Positions 36,348 to 45,943 are shown, numbered from the stretch's first letter. The stretch: 64,000 nucleotides of DNA from Acidihalobacter yilgarnensis (GCF_001753245.1 NZ_CP017415.1:772501-836500), one strand, 5' to 3'. A program made the numbers and translations. The notes: generated from the sequence alone by a model not told the origin.

Positions 36348-36573
36348 ATCACCCAGCTTACCCTAGCGGGATGCTGCGGGGGAATCGTTGTTTCATGTGC
36401 CCTAGGCGTGCTATGTCGCTGGGAGGGTTCTTGACCACCTCAGGAAAAAACATGATGATGGCGCCGCTTCTTGAAGGCACCCGTATTCCGTTGCACGGCC
36501 GGCGCATTGACGTCGGGCGTGCACGCCTGCGCTGGATCCGGTGAGGGTCCAACGCCAAGCTTGGAGGTTCGCC

Positions 36574-39237
36574 ATGAATACTCATGTCCAGTTGCAGGAC
36601 GCCGATGCCATCGAGACCCAGGAGTGGATCGATGCACTGGAATCCGTGATCGAGCAGGAGGGTGTCGAACGCGCGCATTACCTGCTGGAACAACTGATAG
36701 ACAAGGCCCGCCGCTCAGGTGCCTACCTGCCATATTCCGCCAACACGGCTTACGTCAATACGATCCCGCCGCATTTGGAAGCGATTCTACCCGGCGACCA
36801 GGCGATGGAGCGGCGTATCCGCTCGCTGATCCGCTGGAACGCGCTGGCCATGGTCGTCAAGGCCAACCGTAAGAGCTCCGAGCTGGGTGGGCATATTGCC
36901 AGCTTTGCTTCCATCGCCACGCTGTATGACGTTGGCTTTAACCATTTCTGGCGCGCGCCGACGCATGAACACGGTGGTGATCTTGTGTACTTTCAGGGGC
37001 ATTCATCCCCAGGCAACTATGCCCGCGCCTTCCTCGAAGGTCGACTGAGCGAGGAGCAGCTCGACAACTTCCGCCAAGAGGTCGACGGCAAGGGTATTCC
37101 TTCTTACCCACATCCTTGGTCGATGCCAGACTTCTGGCAATTCCCTACAGTTTCGATGGGACTTGGCCCGTTGCAGGCGGTCTATCAGGCTCGCTTCATG
37201 AAGTACTTGAGCGATCGCGGTCTGGCCGACACGCGCGACCGCAAGGTCTGGTGCTTCATCGGTGACGGCGAGATGGATGAGCCCGAGAGCATGGCCGGTA
37301 TCTCGCTGGCGTCGCGCGAGAAACTCGACAATCTGATCTTCGTCATCAACTGTAACTTGCAGCGCCTGGACGGGCCTGTGCGCGGCAATGGCAAGGTCGT
37401 CCAGGAATTCGAGGCACTGTTCCGCGGGGCCGGCTGGAATGCCCTGAAGGTGCTCTGGGGGCGTTACTGGGATCCGTTGCTCGCACGCGACCAGGACGGC
37501 CTGCTGCAGCGCCGTATGATGGAGGCGGTCGACGGCGAGTATCAAAATTACAAATCCAAGGATGGTGCCTACGTCCGCGAGCATTTCTTCGGCAAATATC
37601 CGGAGCTCAAGGCGATGGTCGCGACCATGTCAGACGAGGATGTGTGGCGTCTGAACCGTGGGGGCCACGATCCATACAAGGTCTACGCGGCCTATGCGGC
37701 GGCGGCCAAACACACCGGCGAACCCACGGTCATTTTGGCGCACACCGTCAAGGGCTATGGTATGGGGCGCGCAGGACAAGGGCAAAATCGTACCCATCAG
37801 CAGAAAAAGCTGCACGACGAGGAACTGCTGGCCTTTCGCGACCGCTTCGACATCCCACTGTCTGACGAGGACGTGGTGGCTTGCAAGTACTTCCGCCCAG
37901 CCGAAGACAGCGAAGAGATGCGCTACCTGCGGGCACGTCGTGAGGCCTTGGGTGGTTACTTGCCAATGCGTAAGCGGCTGGCAGCACCGCTGGAGGTGCC
38001 TGGCCTGGATGCATTCGCGCCGCTACTGGAGGACAGTGGCGACCGCGAACTGTCGACCACCATGGCCTTCGTGCGCATGCTCACCGTGCTCACCCGCGAC
38101 AAGAAAATCGGCAAGAACATTGTGCCGATCATTCCCGACGAGGCGCGTACCTTCGGCATGGAAGGCATGTTCCGGCAGCTCGGGATCTATTCCTCCGTCG
38201 GCCAGCTCTACACGCCGGAGGACAAGGACCAGATCATGTTCTACAAGGAGGACAAGAGCGGTCAGATCATCGAAGAAGGCCTCAACGAGGCCGGCGCGAT
38301 CGCCTCTTGGATCGCCGCCGCCACGGCCTACAGCAACCATGACGTGAACATGGTGCCGTTCTTCACCTTCTACTCCATGTTTGGCTTCCAGCGCGTGGGC
38401 GACTTCATCTGGGCCGCCGGCGACATGCAGGCGCGCGGCTTCCTGATGGGCGCGACCGCCGGGCGCACCACCCTGGCCGGAGAGGGTTTGCAGCATCAGG
38501 ACGGCCATAGCCATGTGATGGCCGGTTTCATCCCCAACTGCGTCAGCTATGACCCGACCTTCGCTTACGAGCTCGCGGTGATCGTGCAAGACGGCATGCG
38601 CCGGATGTACGACGAGCAGGAGAATGTCTTCTACTACATCACCGTGATGAACGAGAACTACCACCACCCGGCGATGCCCAAGGGTGCGGAAGAAGGCATC
38701 ATCAAGGGCCTGTACTTGTTCCGGCAGGGAGGGCGCAAGAAGAAAAAGGTACAGTTGCTTGGCTCCGGTACGATCCTGCGTGAGGTCATCGCCGCCGCTG
38801 AATTGCTGGAACAGGACTTCGGTGTGACCGCGGATATCTGGAGTGCGACCAGCTTCAACGAACTCCGCCGCGAAGCGGACGATGCCGAGCGCTGGAGTCG
38901 CCTGCACCCGGAGGCCCCTGCGCGCGAGGCCTACGTATCGGCTTGCCTCAAGGGACGTGCCGGGCCGTTCGTCGTCGCCACCGATTACATCAAACAGTAC
39001 GCCGACCAAATCCGGGCCTGGATACCAGGGCGCTACGTGGTGCTCGGGACCGATGGCTTCGGCCGCAGCGATACACGCCAGCAGCTGCGTAAATATTTCG
39101 AGGTGGATCGTTACCACGTCGCGGTCGCCGCGCTCAAGGCGCTGGCCGACGAGGGCACGATTTCGGCCACAGAGGTCAGCCGCGCTATAGCGCTTTATGG
39201 TGTGGATCCGAACAAGCCGCATCCGACCACCGCCTGA
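36574..39237 (+). CDS. aceE: pyruvate dehydrogenase E1 component, homodimeric
   Basis: Decarboxylates pyruvate with thiamine diphosphate and reductively acetylates the lipoyl groups of E2. 887 residues from ATG 36574, which follows TTGGAGG. The ThDP motif begins GDGEMDEPESMAG; other AceE features are ANTAYVNTIPP, FFQGHSSPG-type YFQGHSSPGNYARAF, GRAGQGQNRTHQQKKL and FGRSDTRQQLRKYFEVDRYH. First gene of aceE-aceF-lpd, spaced 19 bases from aceF. Confidence 0.97.
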   Translation: MNTHVQLQDADAIETQEWIDALESVIEQEGVERAHYLLEQLIDKARRSGAYLPYSANTAYVNTIPPHLEAILPGDQAMERRIRSLIRWNALAMVVKANRKSSELGGHIASFASIATLYDVGFNHFWRAPTHEHGGDLVYFQGHSSPGNYARAFLEGRLSEEQLDNFRQEVDGKGIPSYPHPWSMPDFWQFPTVSMGLGPLQAVYQARFMKYLSDRGLADTRDRKVWCFIGDGEMDEPESMAGISLASREKLDNLIFVINCNLQRLDGPVRGNGKVVQEFEALFRGAGWNALKVLWGRYWDPLLARDQDGLLQRRMMEAVDGEYQNYKSKDGAYVREHFFGKYPELKAMVATMSDEDVWRLNRGGHDPYKVYAAYAAAAKHTGEPTVILAHTVKGYGMGRAGQGQNRTHQQKKLHDEELLAFRDRFDIPLSDEDVVACKYFRPAEDSEEMRYLRARREALGGYLPMRKRLAAPLEVPGLDAFAPLLEDSGDRELSTTMAFVRMLTVLTRDKKIGKNIVPIIPDEARTFGMEGMFRQLGIYSSVGQLYTPEDKDQIMFYKEDKSGQIIEEGLNEAGAIASWIAAATAYSNHDVNMVPFFTFYSMFGFQRVGDFIWAAGDMQARGFLMGATAGRTTLAGEGLQHQDGHSHVMAGFIPNCVSYDPTFAYELAVIVQDGMRRMYDEQENVFYYITVMNENYHHPAMPKGAEEGIIKGLYLFRQGGRKKKKVQLLGSGTILREVIAAAELLEQDFGVTADIWSATSFNELRREADDAERWSRLHPEAPAREAYVSACLKGRAGPFVVATDYIKQYADQIRAWIPGRYVVLGTDGFGRSDTRQQLRKYFEVDRYHVAVAALKALADEGTISATEVSRAIALYGVDPNKPHPTTA

Positions 39238-39256
39238 CGAGCCCGGGAGCAAGCGC

Positions 39257-40570
39257 ATGGCAGAATTGAAGGAAATTCGCGTCCCCGATATCGGGGACTT
39301 CAAGACCGTTGAGGTCATTGAGGTGTTGGTCAACCCCGGCGACGTAATTTCGGTCGACAGCTCGTTGATCACGCTGGAGTCGGACAAGGCGAGTATGGAG
39401 ATTCCCGCCCCCGAGGGTGGACTGGTGCGCGAGGTGCGCGTCAAGGTGGGGGATCATGTCGCGCAAGGTTCGCCTATCTTGGTGCTTGAGCCGCAGGCGG
39501 AGGCTGTTCCCGCGGCCACCGCACCGAAAGCGGAGGCGTCGCCGCCGGCTGCCGCAGTGAGTAAGCCGTCTGCGCCGACAAGCGATGCGCCCCCGATATC
39601 CTCCCCGCCGGCCTCCGTGCAGGGCACAACGCCCAAGCCCTCACCGACGGCACATCTGAACGAACGGCGATTCCGCAAGGCGCATGCAAGCCCTGCCGTA
39701 CGGCGATTCGCGCGTGAGCTGGGGGTGGATCTTGGCGAGGTGAGTGGCAGTGGCCCCAAGGGCCGCGTGCTCCGCGAAGACGTGCAGGGTTACGTTAAGC
39801 GTGCCTTGAGTCAGGGGGCCGCGACGGGTGGGCTTGGCGTGGCGGCGATGCCTGAGATCGATTTCAGTCAGTTTGGCGAAATCGAGATGCAAGGCTTAAC
39901 CAAAATTAACCGCCTGACCGGTCAGAATCTGCATCGTAACTGGGTGACGGTGCCCCACGTCACGCAGTTCGATGAGGCCGATGTGACGGAGCTGGAATCC
40001 TTCCGTAAGCAGATGGTTGAGGAGTATGCCGCCAGGGGCGTGAAGCTGACCCTGCTGGCCTTTCTGATGAAGGCAGTGGTTTCGGCGCTACGCGAGTTTC
40101 CGCGCGTGAATGCTTCGCTGGATCCGACTCAGCAGCAGCTGATTCTAAAAAAATATTTTCATATCGGTATCGCCGTCGATACGGCCGATGGCCTCGTCGT
40201 GCCTGTGATCCGCGACGTGGATCGTAAGAGTCTGATCGATCTGGCCCGTGAGCTCGGCGAGATTTCGATCAAGGCGCGTGAAAAGAAGCTCAAGCCCTCG
40301 GACATGCAGGGTGGCTGCTTCTCCATTTCCAGTCTCGGCGGACTCGGCGGCACTGCGTTTACGCCCATCGTCAATGCGCCCGAGGTGGCCATTCTGGGCG
40401 TATCGCGCGCACGTTGGCAGCCGGTCTACGAGGACGGCGAGTTCGTGCCGCGCCTGATGTTGCCGCTATCGCTGTCCTACGACCACCGCGTCATAGACGG
40501 CGCGTTGGGCGCGCGTTTCACTACCTTCCTGAGCAAGCTGCTGTCCGATACGCGACGCATGCTGCTCTAG
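39257..40570 (+). CDS. aceF: pyruvate dehydrogenase E2 (dihydrolipoyl acetyltransferase)
   Basis: 437 residues from ATG 39257. One lipoyl domain (about 1-80) with the lipoylated Lys K44 in ESDKASMEIP, then an Ala/Pro-rich linker (about 80-135), the E3-binding domain (ASPAVRRFARELGVDLGEVSGSGPKGRVLREDV) and the acetyltransferase core ending LSLSYDHRVIDGALGARF with catalytic His. A single lipoyl domain contrasts with three in E. coli. Confidence 0.96.
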   Translation: MAELKEIRVPDIGDFKTVEVIEVLVNPGDVISVDSSLITLESDKASMEIPAPEGGLVREVRVKVGDHVAQGSPILVLEPQAEAVPAATAPKAEASPPAAAVSKPSAPTSDAPPISSPPASVQGTTPKPSPTAHLNERRFRKAHASPAVRRFARELGVDLGEVSGSGPKGRVLREDVQGYVKRALSQGAATGGLGVAAMPEIDFSQFGEIEMQGLTKINRLTGQNLHRNWVTVPHVTQFDEADVTELESFRKQMVEEYAARGVKLTLLAFLMKAVVSALREFPRVNASLDPTQQQLILKKYFHIGIAVDTADGLVVPVIRDVDRKSLIDLARELGEISIKAREKKLKPSDMQGGCFSISSLGGLGGTAFTPIVNAPEVAILGVSRARWQPVYEDGEFVPRLMLPLSLSYDHRVIDGALGARFTTFLSKLLSDTRRMLL

Positions 40571-40591
40571 TGCTTCCGGGAGTCGCGGATC

Positions 40592-42340
40592 ATGGGTCAA
40601 ATCATCACCATAACAGTCCCTGATATTGGGGATTTTAAGGACGTCGAGGTGATCGAGGTACTGGTCGCGCCGGGCGACACCGTCGTTCCGGATGCTTCTC
40701 TGATCACCTTGGAGTCGGACAAGGCCAGCATGGAAATTCCCGCGCCGCAGGGCGGCGTGGTACATGAATTGTTGGTCAAAGTGGGCGACCGTATCGCTCA
40801 AGGGGCCGCAATTCTGACTTTGGAACCCAGCGAAGCTGATGCGCCCACACCTGCGGCAACAGCACCGCCGGACAACTCTGCCGTCACCCCATCAGCGACG
40901 TCTGCTCCCGCAGACGAAAACGGCATCGTGGATTGGGAGGCCGAGGTTTTGGTGCTCGGCTCCGGCCCCGGCGGTTACACGGCGGCCTTCCGCGCGGCGG
41001 ATCTCGGCAAGCGGGTGGTGCTGGTGGAGCGCCACGCGGTGATCGGCGGCGTCTGCCTCAACGTTGGCTGTATCCCTTCCAAGGCGTTGTTGCACACCGC
41101 GCAGGTGATCAACGAGGCAGCCGAGTTCGCCGAACATGGCGTGCGCTTCGGTGCGCCTGAGATCGATCTCGGTACCATCCGCGCCTACAAGGACGGGATC
41201 ATCGGCAAGCTTACGGGTGGCCTTGCGCAGCTGGCCAAGCAGCGCAAGGTGCAGATCGTGCACGGTGAGGGGCGATTCTCCTCACCCAATACGGTGTCGG
41301 TGGAAACCGCCGAGGGTGTGAAGCGGGTTCGCTTCGAACAGGCAATCATTGCTGTGGGTTCCCGTGTAGCCAAACTGCCGTTCGTGCCCTGGGACGATCC
41401 GCGTGTGATGGATTCCACCGATGCGCTGGAGATCGAGGAAGTACCGGATCGCCTGCTGGTGATCGGCGGCGGCATCATTGGTCTGGAAATGGCCACGGTC
41501 TACCACGCCCTGGGCGCGAAGGTCAGCGTGGTCGAACTGGCCGACGGTCTCATCCCTGGCGCCGACCGTGACATCGTGCGGCCGCTGGAGCGGCGCATCA
41601 AGGCGCGCTACGAAAGCATCTTCCTCAAGACACAGGTGACCGCGATCGAGCCACGTGAGGATGGCTTGCTGTGTCGATTCGAGGGTGACAAGGCGCCGGC
41701 CGAGGATCTGTTCGATCGCGTTCTGGTAGCTGTTGGGCGCTCGCCCAACGGTAAGTCGATCGGTGCCGAGGCGGCCGGCGTGAGCGTGGACGAGCGCGGT
41801 TTCATCGCAGTCGACAGCCAGCAACGCACCAACGTGCCGCACATCTACGCTATCGGTGATGTCGTCGGCCAGCCCATGCTCGCACACAAGGCAACGCACG
41901 AGGGCAAGGTGGCGGCTGAGGTTGCCGCTGGGCAGCCGTCGCACTTCGATGCCCGCGCCATTCCTTCGGTGGCCTACACCGATCCCGAGGTCGCCTGGAT
42001 GGGCCTGACCGAGACGGAAGCCAAGGCTCAGGGTATTGCCTACCAGAAGGGCGCCTTTCCGTGGGCGGCGAGTGGACGCTCGTTATCGCTGGGGCGCGAC
42101 GAGGGGCTGACCAAGATATTGTTCGATCCAGAGACGCATCGCGTACTTGGGGCCGGCATCGTAGGCCCGAATGCTGGCGAATTGATTGCCGAGGCAGTAT
42201 TGGCGCTGGAAATGGATGCCGAGGCCGGCGATCTGGCGTTGACGGTGCATCCACACCCCACGCTGTCGGAAACACTGAATTTTGCCGCTGAGATGGCGGA
42301 GGGCACTATTACCGACCTGTATGTGCCGAGGCGTGGCTAG
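40592..42340 (+). CDS. lpdA: dihydrolipoyl dehydrogenase with N-terminal lipoyl domain
   Basis: Re-oxidises dihydrolipoyl groups with NAD+. 582 residues, about 110 more than usual E3, because of an N-terminal lipoyl domain (K44 in ESDKASMEIP) nearly identical to that of AceF, joined by an Ala/Pro/Thr linker. FAD motif VLVLGSGPGGYTAAFRAADLG, redox-active Cys pair GGVCLNVGCIPSKALLH, NAD motif VIGGGIIGLEMATV, and the C-terminal catalytic HPHPTLSET. A lipoylated E3 is known in Neisseria and some other proteobacteria. Confidence 0.96.
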   Translation: MGQIITITVPDIGDFKDVEVIEVLVAPGDTVVPDASLITLESDKASMEIPAPQGGVVHELLVKVGDRIAQGAAILTLEPSEADAPTPAATAPPDNSAVTPSATSAPADENGIVDWEAEVLVLGSGPGGYTAAFRAADLGKRVVLVERHAVIGGVCLNVGCIPSKALLHTAQVINEAAEFAEHGVRFGAPEIDLGTIRAYKDGIIGKLTGGLAQLAKQRKVQIVHGEGRFSSPNTVSVETAEGVKRVRFEQAIIAVGSRVAKLPFVPWDDPRVMDSTDALEIEEVPDRLLVIGGGIIGLEMATVYHALGAKVSVVELADGLIPGADRDIVRPLERRIKARYESIFLKTQVTAIEPREDGLLCRFEGDKAPAEDLFDRVLVAVGRSPNGKSIGAEAAGVSVDERGFIAVDSQQRTNVPHIYAIGDVVGQPMLAHKATHEGKVAAEVAAGQPSHFDARAIPSVAYTDPEVAWMGLTETEAKAQGIAYQKGAFPWAASGRSLSLGRDEGLTKILFDPETHRVLGAGIVGPNAGELIAEAVLALEMDAEAGDLALTVHPHPTLSETLNFAAEMAEGTITDLYVPRRG

Positions 42341-42519
42341 CTCGGCGCCTGGATACCTTGGAGCGAAAGGCCTGCCTCGACCTTTGCGGAGCGCGGCGGG
42401 CGGTGGTGCACCGGGGATCGGGGATCGGGAGCAAATATTGATCGCATCGGATCAGCTTGGGATGGACGGAGGGCTGTGACAGTGCTTTCCGCCAGCCCAG
42501 AATCAAAACCTGGCTCGTG

Positions 42520-42549
42520 AGAACCTTGAGTGCTCCAGAACCTTGAGTG
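42520..42549. repeat. short tandem direct repeat
   Basis: AGAACCTTGAGTG occurs at 42520-42532 and 42537-42549, a 17-bp period. It lies in the non-coding stretch 42341-42574 after lpdA, where no gene is seen. Confidence 0.6.
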
Positions 42550-42574
42550 TGCGGCTGACGTTAGCTGGCTTGAC

Positions 42575-43185
42575 TCAGCATGCCGGCACGGTTGCAACGC
42601 AGTACGTGAAACCAAAACCCGCGAGTGCCATGCCGAAAAACCATAGCATCGACGGCTCGGAGACACGCGATTCGGTGACCGCTGCGAGCTTTTGATCAAA
42701 TCGATGTGGGTATCGCTGACGATGCTAGAAATGCCCGCTTGCGTCGATCTGGCCAGTACCTCGCCGTTGCTCAGTCCATCGCCAAAATCAACGGCAGCCG
42801 GTGCGCCGCCAAAGCCGGCCGTGCCGCCGCTGGCATCGCCGGTTTCTCATTGCATGCGCTCGTAAAAAAAATCCGATGCCGTCCCGACCGCTGGGAATTG
42901 CGTAACCAGGGCCGTGTAGTACCAGCGGGAAGTAATTCAGCTTGTCGGCATGCGAGTGATAGTCGCCGACGCCATCCCTGGTCACGATCACTTCGCTCGG
43001 TATGTCGTACATCAGCCTGCTGGAGGGGTTGCGCGTGCCGACGTCGGAGATGAAGGGGGCGATGGCCGGTTGTGACGCGTCTTACGGGCCGGGGGGGGCG
43101 TAACGGCATATACCCTACCATTGAAGCCGATATTGCCGTTTTCGTATGCCCGCTTGTGTTGATCCGGGATGGCCTGCCAAGCCCT
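42575..43185 (-). pseudogene. decayed PEP-CTERM exported protein
   Basis: Read on the minus strand the DNA keeps protein-like pieces in shifting frames: AYENGNIGFNGRVYAVTPPP, then SDVGTRNPSSRLMYDIPSEV with HADKLNYFPLVLHGPGYAIP, then (after a T8 run) FFYERMQ-stop-ETGDASGG and VDFGDGLSNGEVLARS. A final VSEPSMLWFFGMALAGFGF before a TGA is a recognisable PEP-CTERM sorting tail (Glu-Pro-Ser, hydrophobic helix), though the usual basic end is missing. At least three frameshifts and one internal stop. The 5' end is cut off by the PhnD-like gene. Family of the body unknown. Confidence 0.65.
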
Positions 43186-44064
43186 TCAGGGCGAGGCATT
43201 CGGGTCCGGTTTGGGCACCCATCCTGACACCCAGCCAAGTGGCGTCAGCAATTCATAGAGTCCCTGAAAGGCGGCAGGGTCGGCGGGGATGAAATGGGTT
43301 GCGCTCCTGGCGAATCGATGGAAAATTGGAGCAGCCGGCTTGGCGCCTTCGGGGTTGCTCAGTGCTGCGATAATGCGCGCGCGCGCGGCTGCAGGGATAT
43401 CCGGGCTAGCCGTCAGTGTTTGGTTGGGCATTGGTGTGGCTGATGTGTAGATAACCCGCAGCTTGGAGCGCTGAACTGCGCTCAGATGGTGTTTGAAGTA
43501 TGAATCTCGATAGATCGCCGTACTGCATTTTCCAGCCAGTTGGGCACGGTAGATCGCTGGGAAACCGCCGCTGTCGATGGCTACGATGATCGGTTGTTGC
43601 AGTGGGTCGCTATACCGGCTCATGAAGCTAAGCGTTAACAGGTTTGGAGAGTCAAGCCCGCAGACGCGACTGCCGATAAGATCTTTGAGCGCATTGATTT
43701 GTGGATTTGAGGTTGCGACGACATAGGCAAGATGCCCGGGCAGGCTGACCAGCGGAACATCGTGCAAGTACTTCATGCGCCAAGAGACGAACTGAGGGCC
43801 GTCGAAGACGAAGGTGAAGGCGCCTTTTTGCATGCGATGGCTATAGGTGCCCCAGTCGCCCATATACAGTCCGGGATATTTGTAGACGACCGGTTGGCCG
43901 ACGAGCTTGGTCAGTTCAGCGGCAAGCGGCCCATATAGCTGCTCTGCGGCGGCCGGCGTTTCGCGCGGCGGAGCGGTCAGAATCAGAGGTTGGGCCGCTT
44001 GCGCGAGGCTTGGGGCTACCAACAGGCATGCGAGCAGCATGCGAGGGAATATCCGTGTATTCAT
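43186..44064 (-). CDS. PhnD-like periplasmic substrate-binding protein
   Basis: 292 residues from ATG 44064. Signal peptide MLLACLLVAPSLAQA. The fold opens LILTAPPRETPAAAEQLYGPLAAELTKLVGQPV, a phosphate/phosphonate-type (PF12974-like) start, with KDLIGSRVCGLDSPNLLTLSFMSRY in the middle and ARARIIAALSNPEG near the end. Only two Cys, probably a disulfide. No permease or ATPase adjacent, so it may be an orphan receptor or sensor input. Ligand not assignable. Confidence 0.8.
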   Translation of the reverse strand: MNTRIFPRMLLACLLVAPSLAQAAQPLILTAPPRETPAAAEQLYGPLAAELTKLVGQPVVYKYPGLYMGDWGTYSHRMQKGAFTFVFDGPQFVSWRMKYLHDVPLVSLPGHLAYVVATSNPQINALKDLIGSRVCGLDSPNLLTLSFMSRYSDPLQQPIIVAIDSGGFPAIYRAQLAGKCSTAIYRDSYFKHHLSAVQRSKLRVIYTSATPMPNQTLTASPDIPAAARARIIAALSNPEGAKPAAPIFHRFARSATHFIPADPAAFQGLYELLTPLGWVSGWVPKPDPNASP

Positions 44065-44094
44065 GCCAATACCTTTGTCTTCGTTCGGTTGCAT

Positions 44095-44437
44095 TCTTAT
44101 GCGGTGGCAAGGGCATTAATAACATAGTTGCGGTAACCCTGCATGACCTCTCCGTGTTTGGAATTCCGAGTATCAAGGTGTCCTGCGATGAGGATAGGTC
44201 GCCACCTATTCATCATTCGAATCACGGTCTTGCCCATGCCTGGAGGCACGATGTCGATAGATTGATGCGGCTTGCGTGTGATTCGCGCAACATGCTGGCA
44301 CATTGATGGGAACCACGCCACGTTGTTGCGGGCGATACATGATTTTGCGGAAGCCGTTTTTCTAGCTGTCGACCTAAAGTCTTTGTCGTTGGCGATCGGT
44401 TCGATAATAGAGGTAATTGGCGGAAAAAATCTTGATA
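44095..44437. other. AT-richer gap with no gene seen
   Basis: About 340 bases. Short frames on both strands show no family features or good ribosome-binding sites. The right end leads into the terminator of the DUF1641 gene. Confidence 0.5.
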
Positions 44438-44475
44438 GATAATCCCGGGCGGTCGCTAGAGTGCCCGGGATTATC
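44420..44475 (-). terminator. probable terminator of the DUF1641 gene
   Basis: Perfect 13-bp stem GATAATCCCGGGC (44438-44450) / GCCCGGGATTATC (44463-44475), 12-nt loop. On the minus strand TATCAAGATTTTTT follows, so the T run is a few bases away from the stem. It begins 15 bases past the stop. Confidence 0.65.
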
Positions 44476-44489
44476 CGTCTTGCACATGC

Positions 44490-45725
44490 TTATTTGTTTC
44501 CGCGCAGAAAGCGATAAGCGAACTCGATCGCAAAGCGCAAGACATATTGGGTCTTGCGAGAGAATACGATGCCGAGCAGGCCGAAGATGCCGCCACCTTT
44601 CTTCTCGGTACCTTCCATGGCCTTGAGTGCGCCATCGAGCGCGGGTAGTGCACCGGCAATTTGAGGTTGATAGCGCTGCGCCAGGACGGTACCTTGTTCC
44701 AACCAACGCTTGAGTTCGTCGTCGGCGGGCATATGGGGTTCGAGCGTGCTCAGCAGCATGTTCATTTTGCGCAGTAGGCCCGTCCGATTGACCGTGCCGA
44801 GCATGACCATCAAATCGGGGATCATCTGATCAAGACCGGCCTCTCGGGCGCCTTCGAGCATCAAGCGGACGCGTGCGGCCAGTGATTCGCTATCGCCCTT
44901 GACTAGGCTGTGGGCCTGTACGCCGACCTCGATCCATTCGATGGCGCCGCTGGTGATCTTGGCGGCGATGGTAGAAAAGTCGATGGACTTGAGTGCTTCG
45001 GGCGCCAGTTCGGCGAGCGCCCCGACCACGGGCCCGATTTGCGCGCTGAGCCGTTCGGCATGTCCCAGCAGCCATTCGACGCGGTCGCCGAGACTTTCGT
45101 CGTCTCCCTGAGCCAAGCGCTTGGCACGCAGGGCGATGTGCCACCATTGATCGGCGAGGTCTTCAAGCTTGGCGAGTTGCCCGGGGATATCGAGCTCGCC
45201 GAGCTGGTCACCGGCGATACGCAGTCCTTCCCGCGCACTATCGGCCCAATACGACAGGGAGGCATTGAATCCGGCGATGCGCTCGCCCAGGCGGTCTGCA
45301 TCAATGCCGTCCGTAACGCCGCCCAGTTGGGTCAGGATGGGCGGTAGCAGCTTGAGTAGGCCACTATCGTGCAGGCTGCCGATCAGTGCCAGCAGCTCCG
45401 GCGCCGCTTCGATCACGTGTGATGCCTGTAGCGTCTGAACGCTCGCGTGGACCTTCTCGTGCAGTGTCTGCACGGAATCCACCTCGATCAGGCGCATGAT
45501 CTCGCCCAGCGTCTGGACCAGTGCTTCCATCTCGGGGCCGATGCGATCGGCGATGGCATCCACATCAATGCCGTCACGTAGATCCTCCAGCACGGTCTGA
45601 GACATTTTGAGTAGATCGGTGACCTGATTGGCGGTTTCCCCGATCTTGCCCAGGCCAGACAGTTGTTCAGCGGTGAGTTCGACTCCGGTTGTAGCGTCTT
45701 GCAGTGTTCTTGCAGCGTTGGACAT
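44490..45725 (-). CDS. DUF1641 domain protein
   Basis: 411 residues, soluble, almost all helix. Several tandem stretches resemble each other: an acidic helix, a Gly, then LL/ML-rich helix (ELLALIGSLHDSGLLKLLPPILTQLGGVTDGI and DLMVMLGTVNRTGLLRKMNMLLSTLEPHMPADD). The latter are the DUF1641 motif. The C terminus GGGIFGLLGIVFSRKTQYVLRFAIEFAYRFLRG could sit on a membrane. DUF1641 proteins are often found with sulfide:quinone oxidoreductase and related sulfur genes; that is context knowledge, and no such gene is adjacent here. Function unknown. Confidence 0.8.
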   Translation of the reverse strand: MSNAARTLQDATTGVELTAEQLSGLGKIGETANQVTDLLKMSQTVLEDLRDGIDVDAIADRIGPEMEALVQTLGEIMRLIEVDSVQTLHEKVHASVQTLQASHVIEAAPELLALIGSLHDSGLLKLLPPILTQLGGVTDGIDADRLGERIAGFNASLSYWADSAREGLRIAGDQLGELDIPGQLAKLEDLADQWWHIALRAKRLAQGDDESLGDRVEWLLGHAERLSAQIGPVVGALAELAPEALKSIDFSTIAAKITSGAIEWIEVGVQAHSLVKGDSESLAARVRLMLEGAREAGLDQMIPDLMVMLGTVNRTGLLRKMNMLLSTLEPHMPADDELKRWLEQGTVLAQRYQPQIAGALPALDGALKAMEGTEKKGGGIFGLLGIVFSRKTQYVLRFAIEFAYRFLRGNK

Positions 45726-45916
45726 GTTGCGTGGCCTCGCTTGTGTAGTAGTTCATCCGACGGGATGGGTCGGGCGTCATGTCGCCTAACGACTTGCCGT
45801 GGCGGCAGGTTATTTTGCCATTTTTTGTCGTGCAGGTGAGGCGGAGAGGGTTCTGTAGGGCATCCCCGACATCGCTTCGACAGTGTTTAATTATGCGCGT
45901 TCCCGCCATTGGGTGT

Positions 45917-45943
45917 TAAAGGTCTTGGGTCGGCGGCCGATAT
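45917..45943 (+). promoter_or_regulatory. sigma-28 (FliA) promoter of motY
   Basis: TAAA (45917-45920), N15, GCCGATAT (45936-45943). The FliA consensus is TAAA-N15-GCCGATAA: exact -35, exact spacing, 7 of 8 in the -10. It ends 31 bases before the motY ATG. Confidence 0.85.

Noticed and set aside
36341-36544. 67-residue plus frame before aceE
   Set aside because: No recognisable domain, overlaps the rnt start and ends at the aceE leader; aceE has its own good start at 36574.
38023-39444. 473-residue open frame antisense to aceE/aceF
   Set aside because: Shadow of aceE; low-complexity His/Val/Gly composition and no family features.
42771-43238. 155-residue minus frame in the PEP-CTERM remnant
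   Set aside because: Arg/Pro-rich shadow frame; the protein-like pieces lie in the other two frames.
44097-44321. 74-residue minus frame in the gap before the PhnD-like gene
   Set aside because: No ribosome-binding site or family features; composition not convincing.
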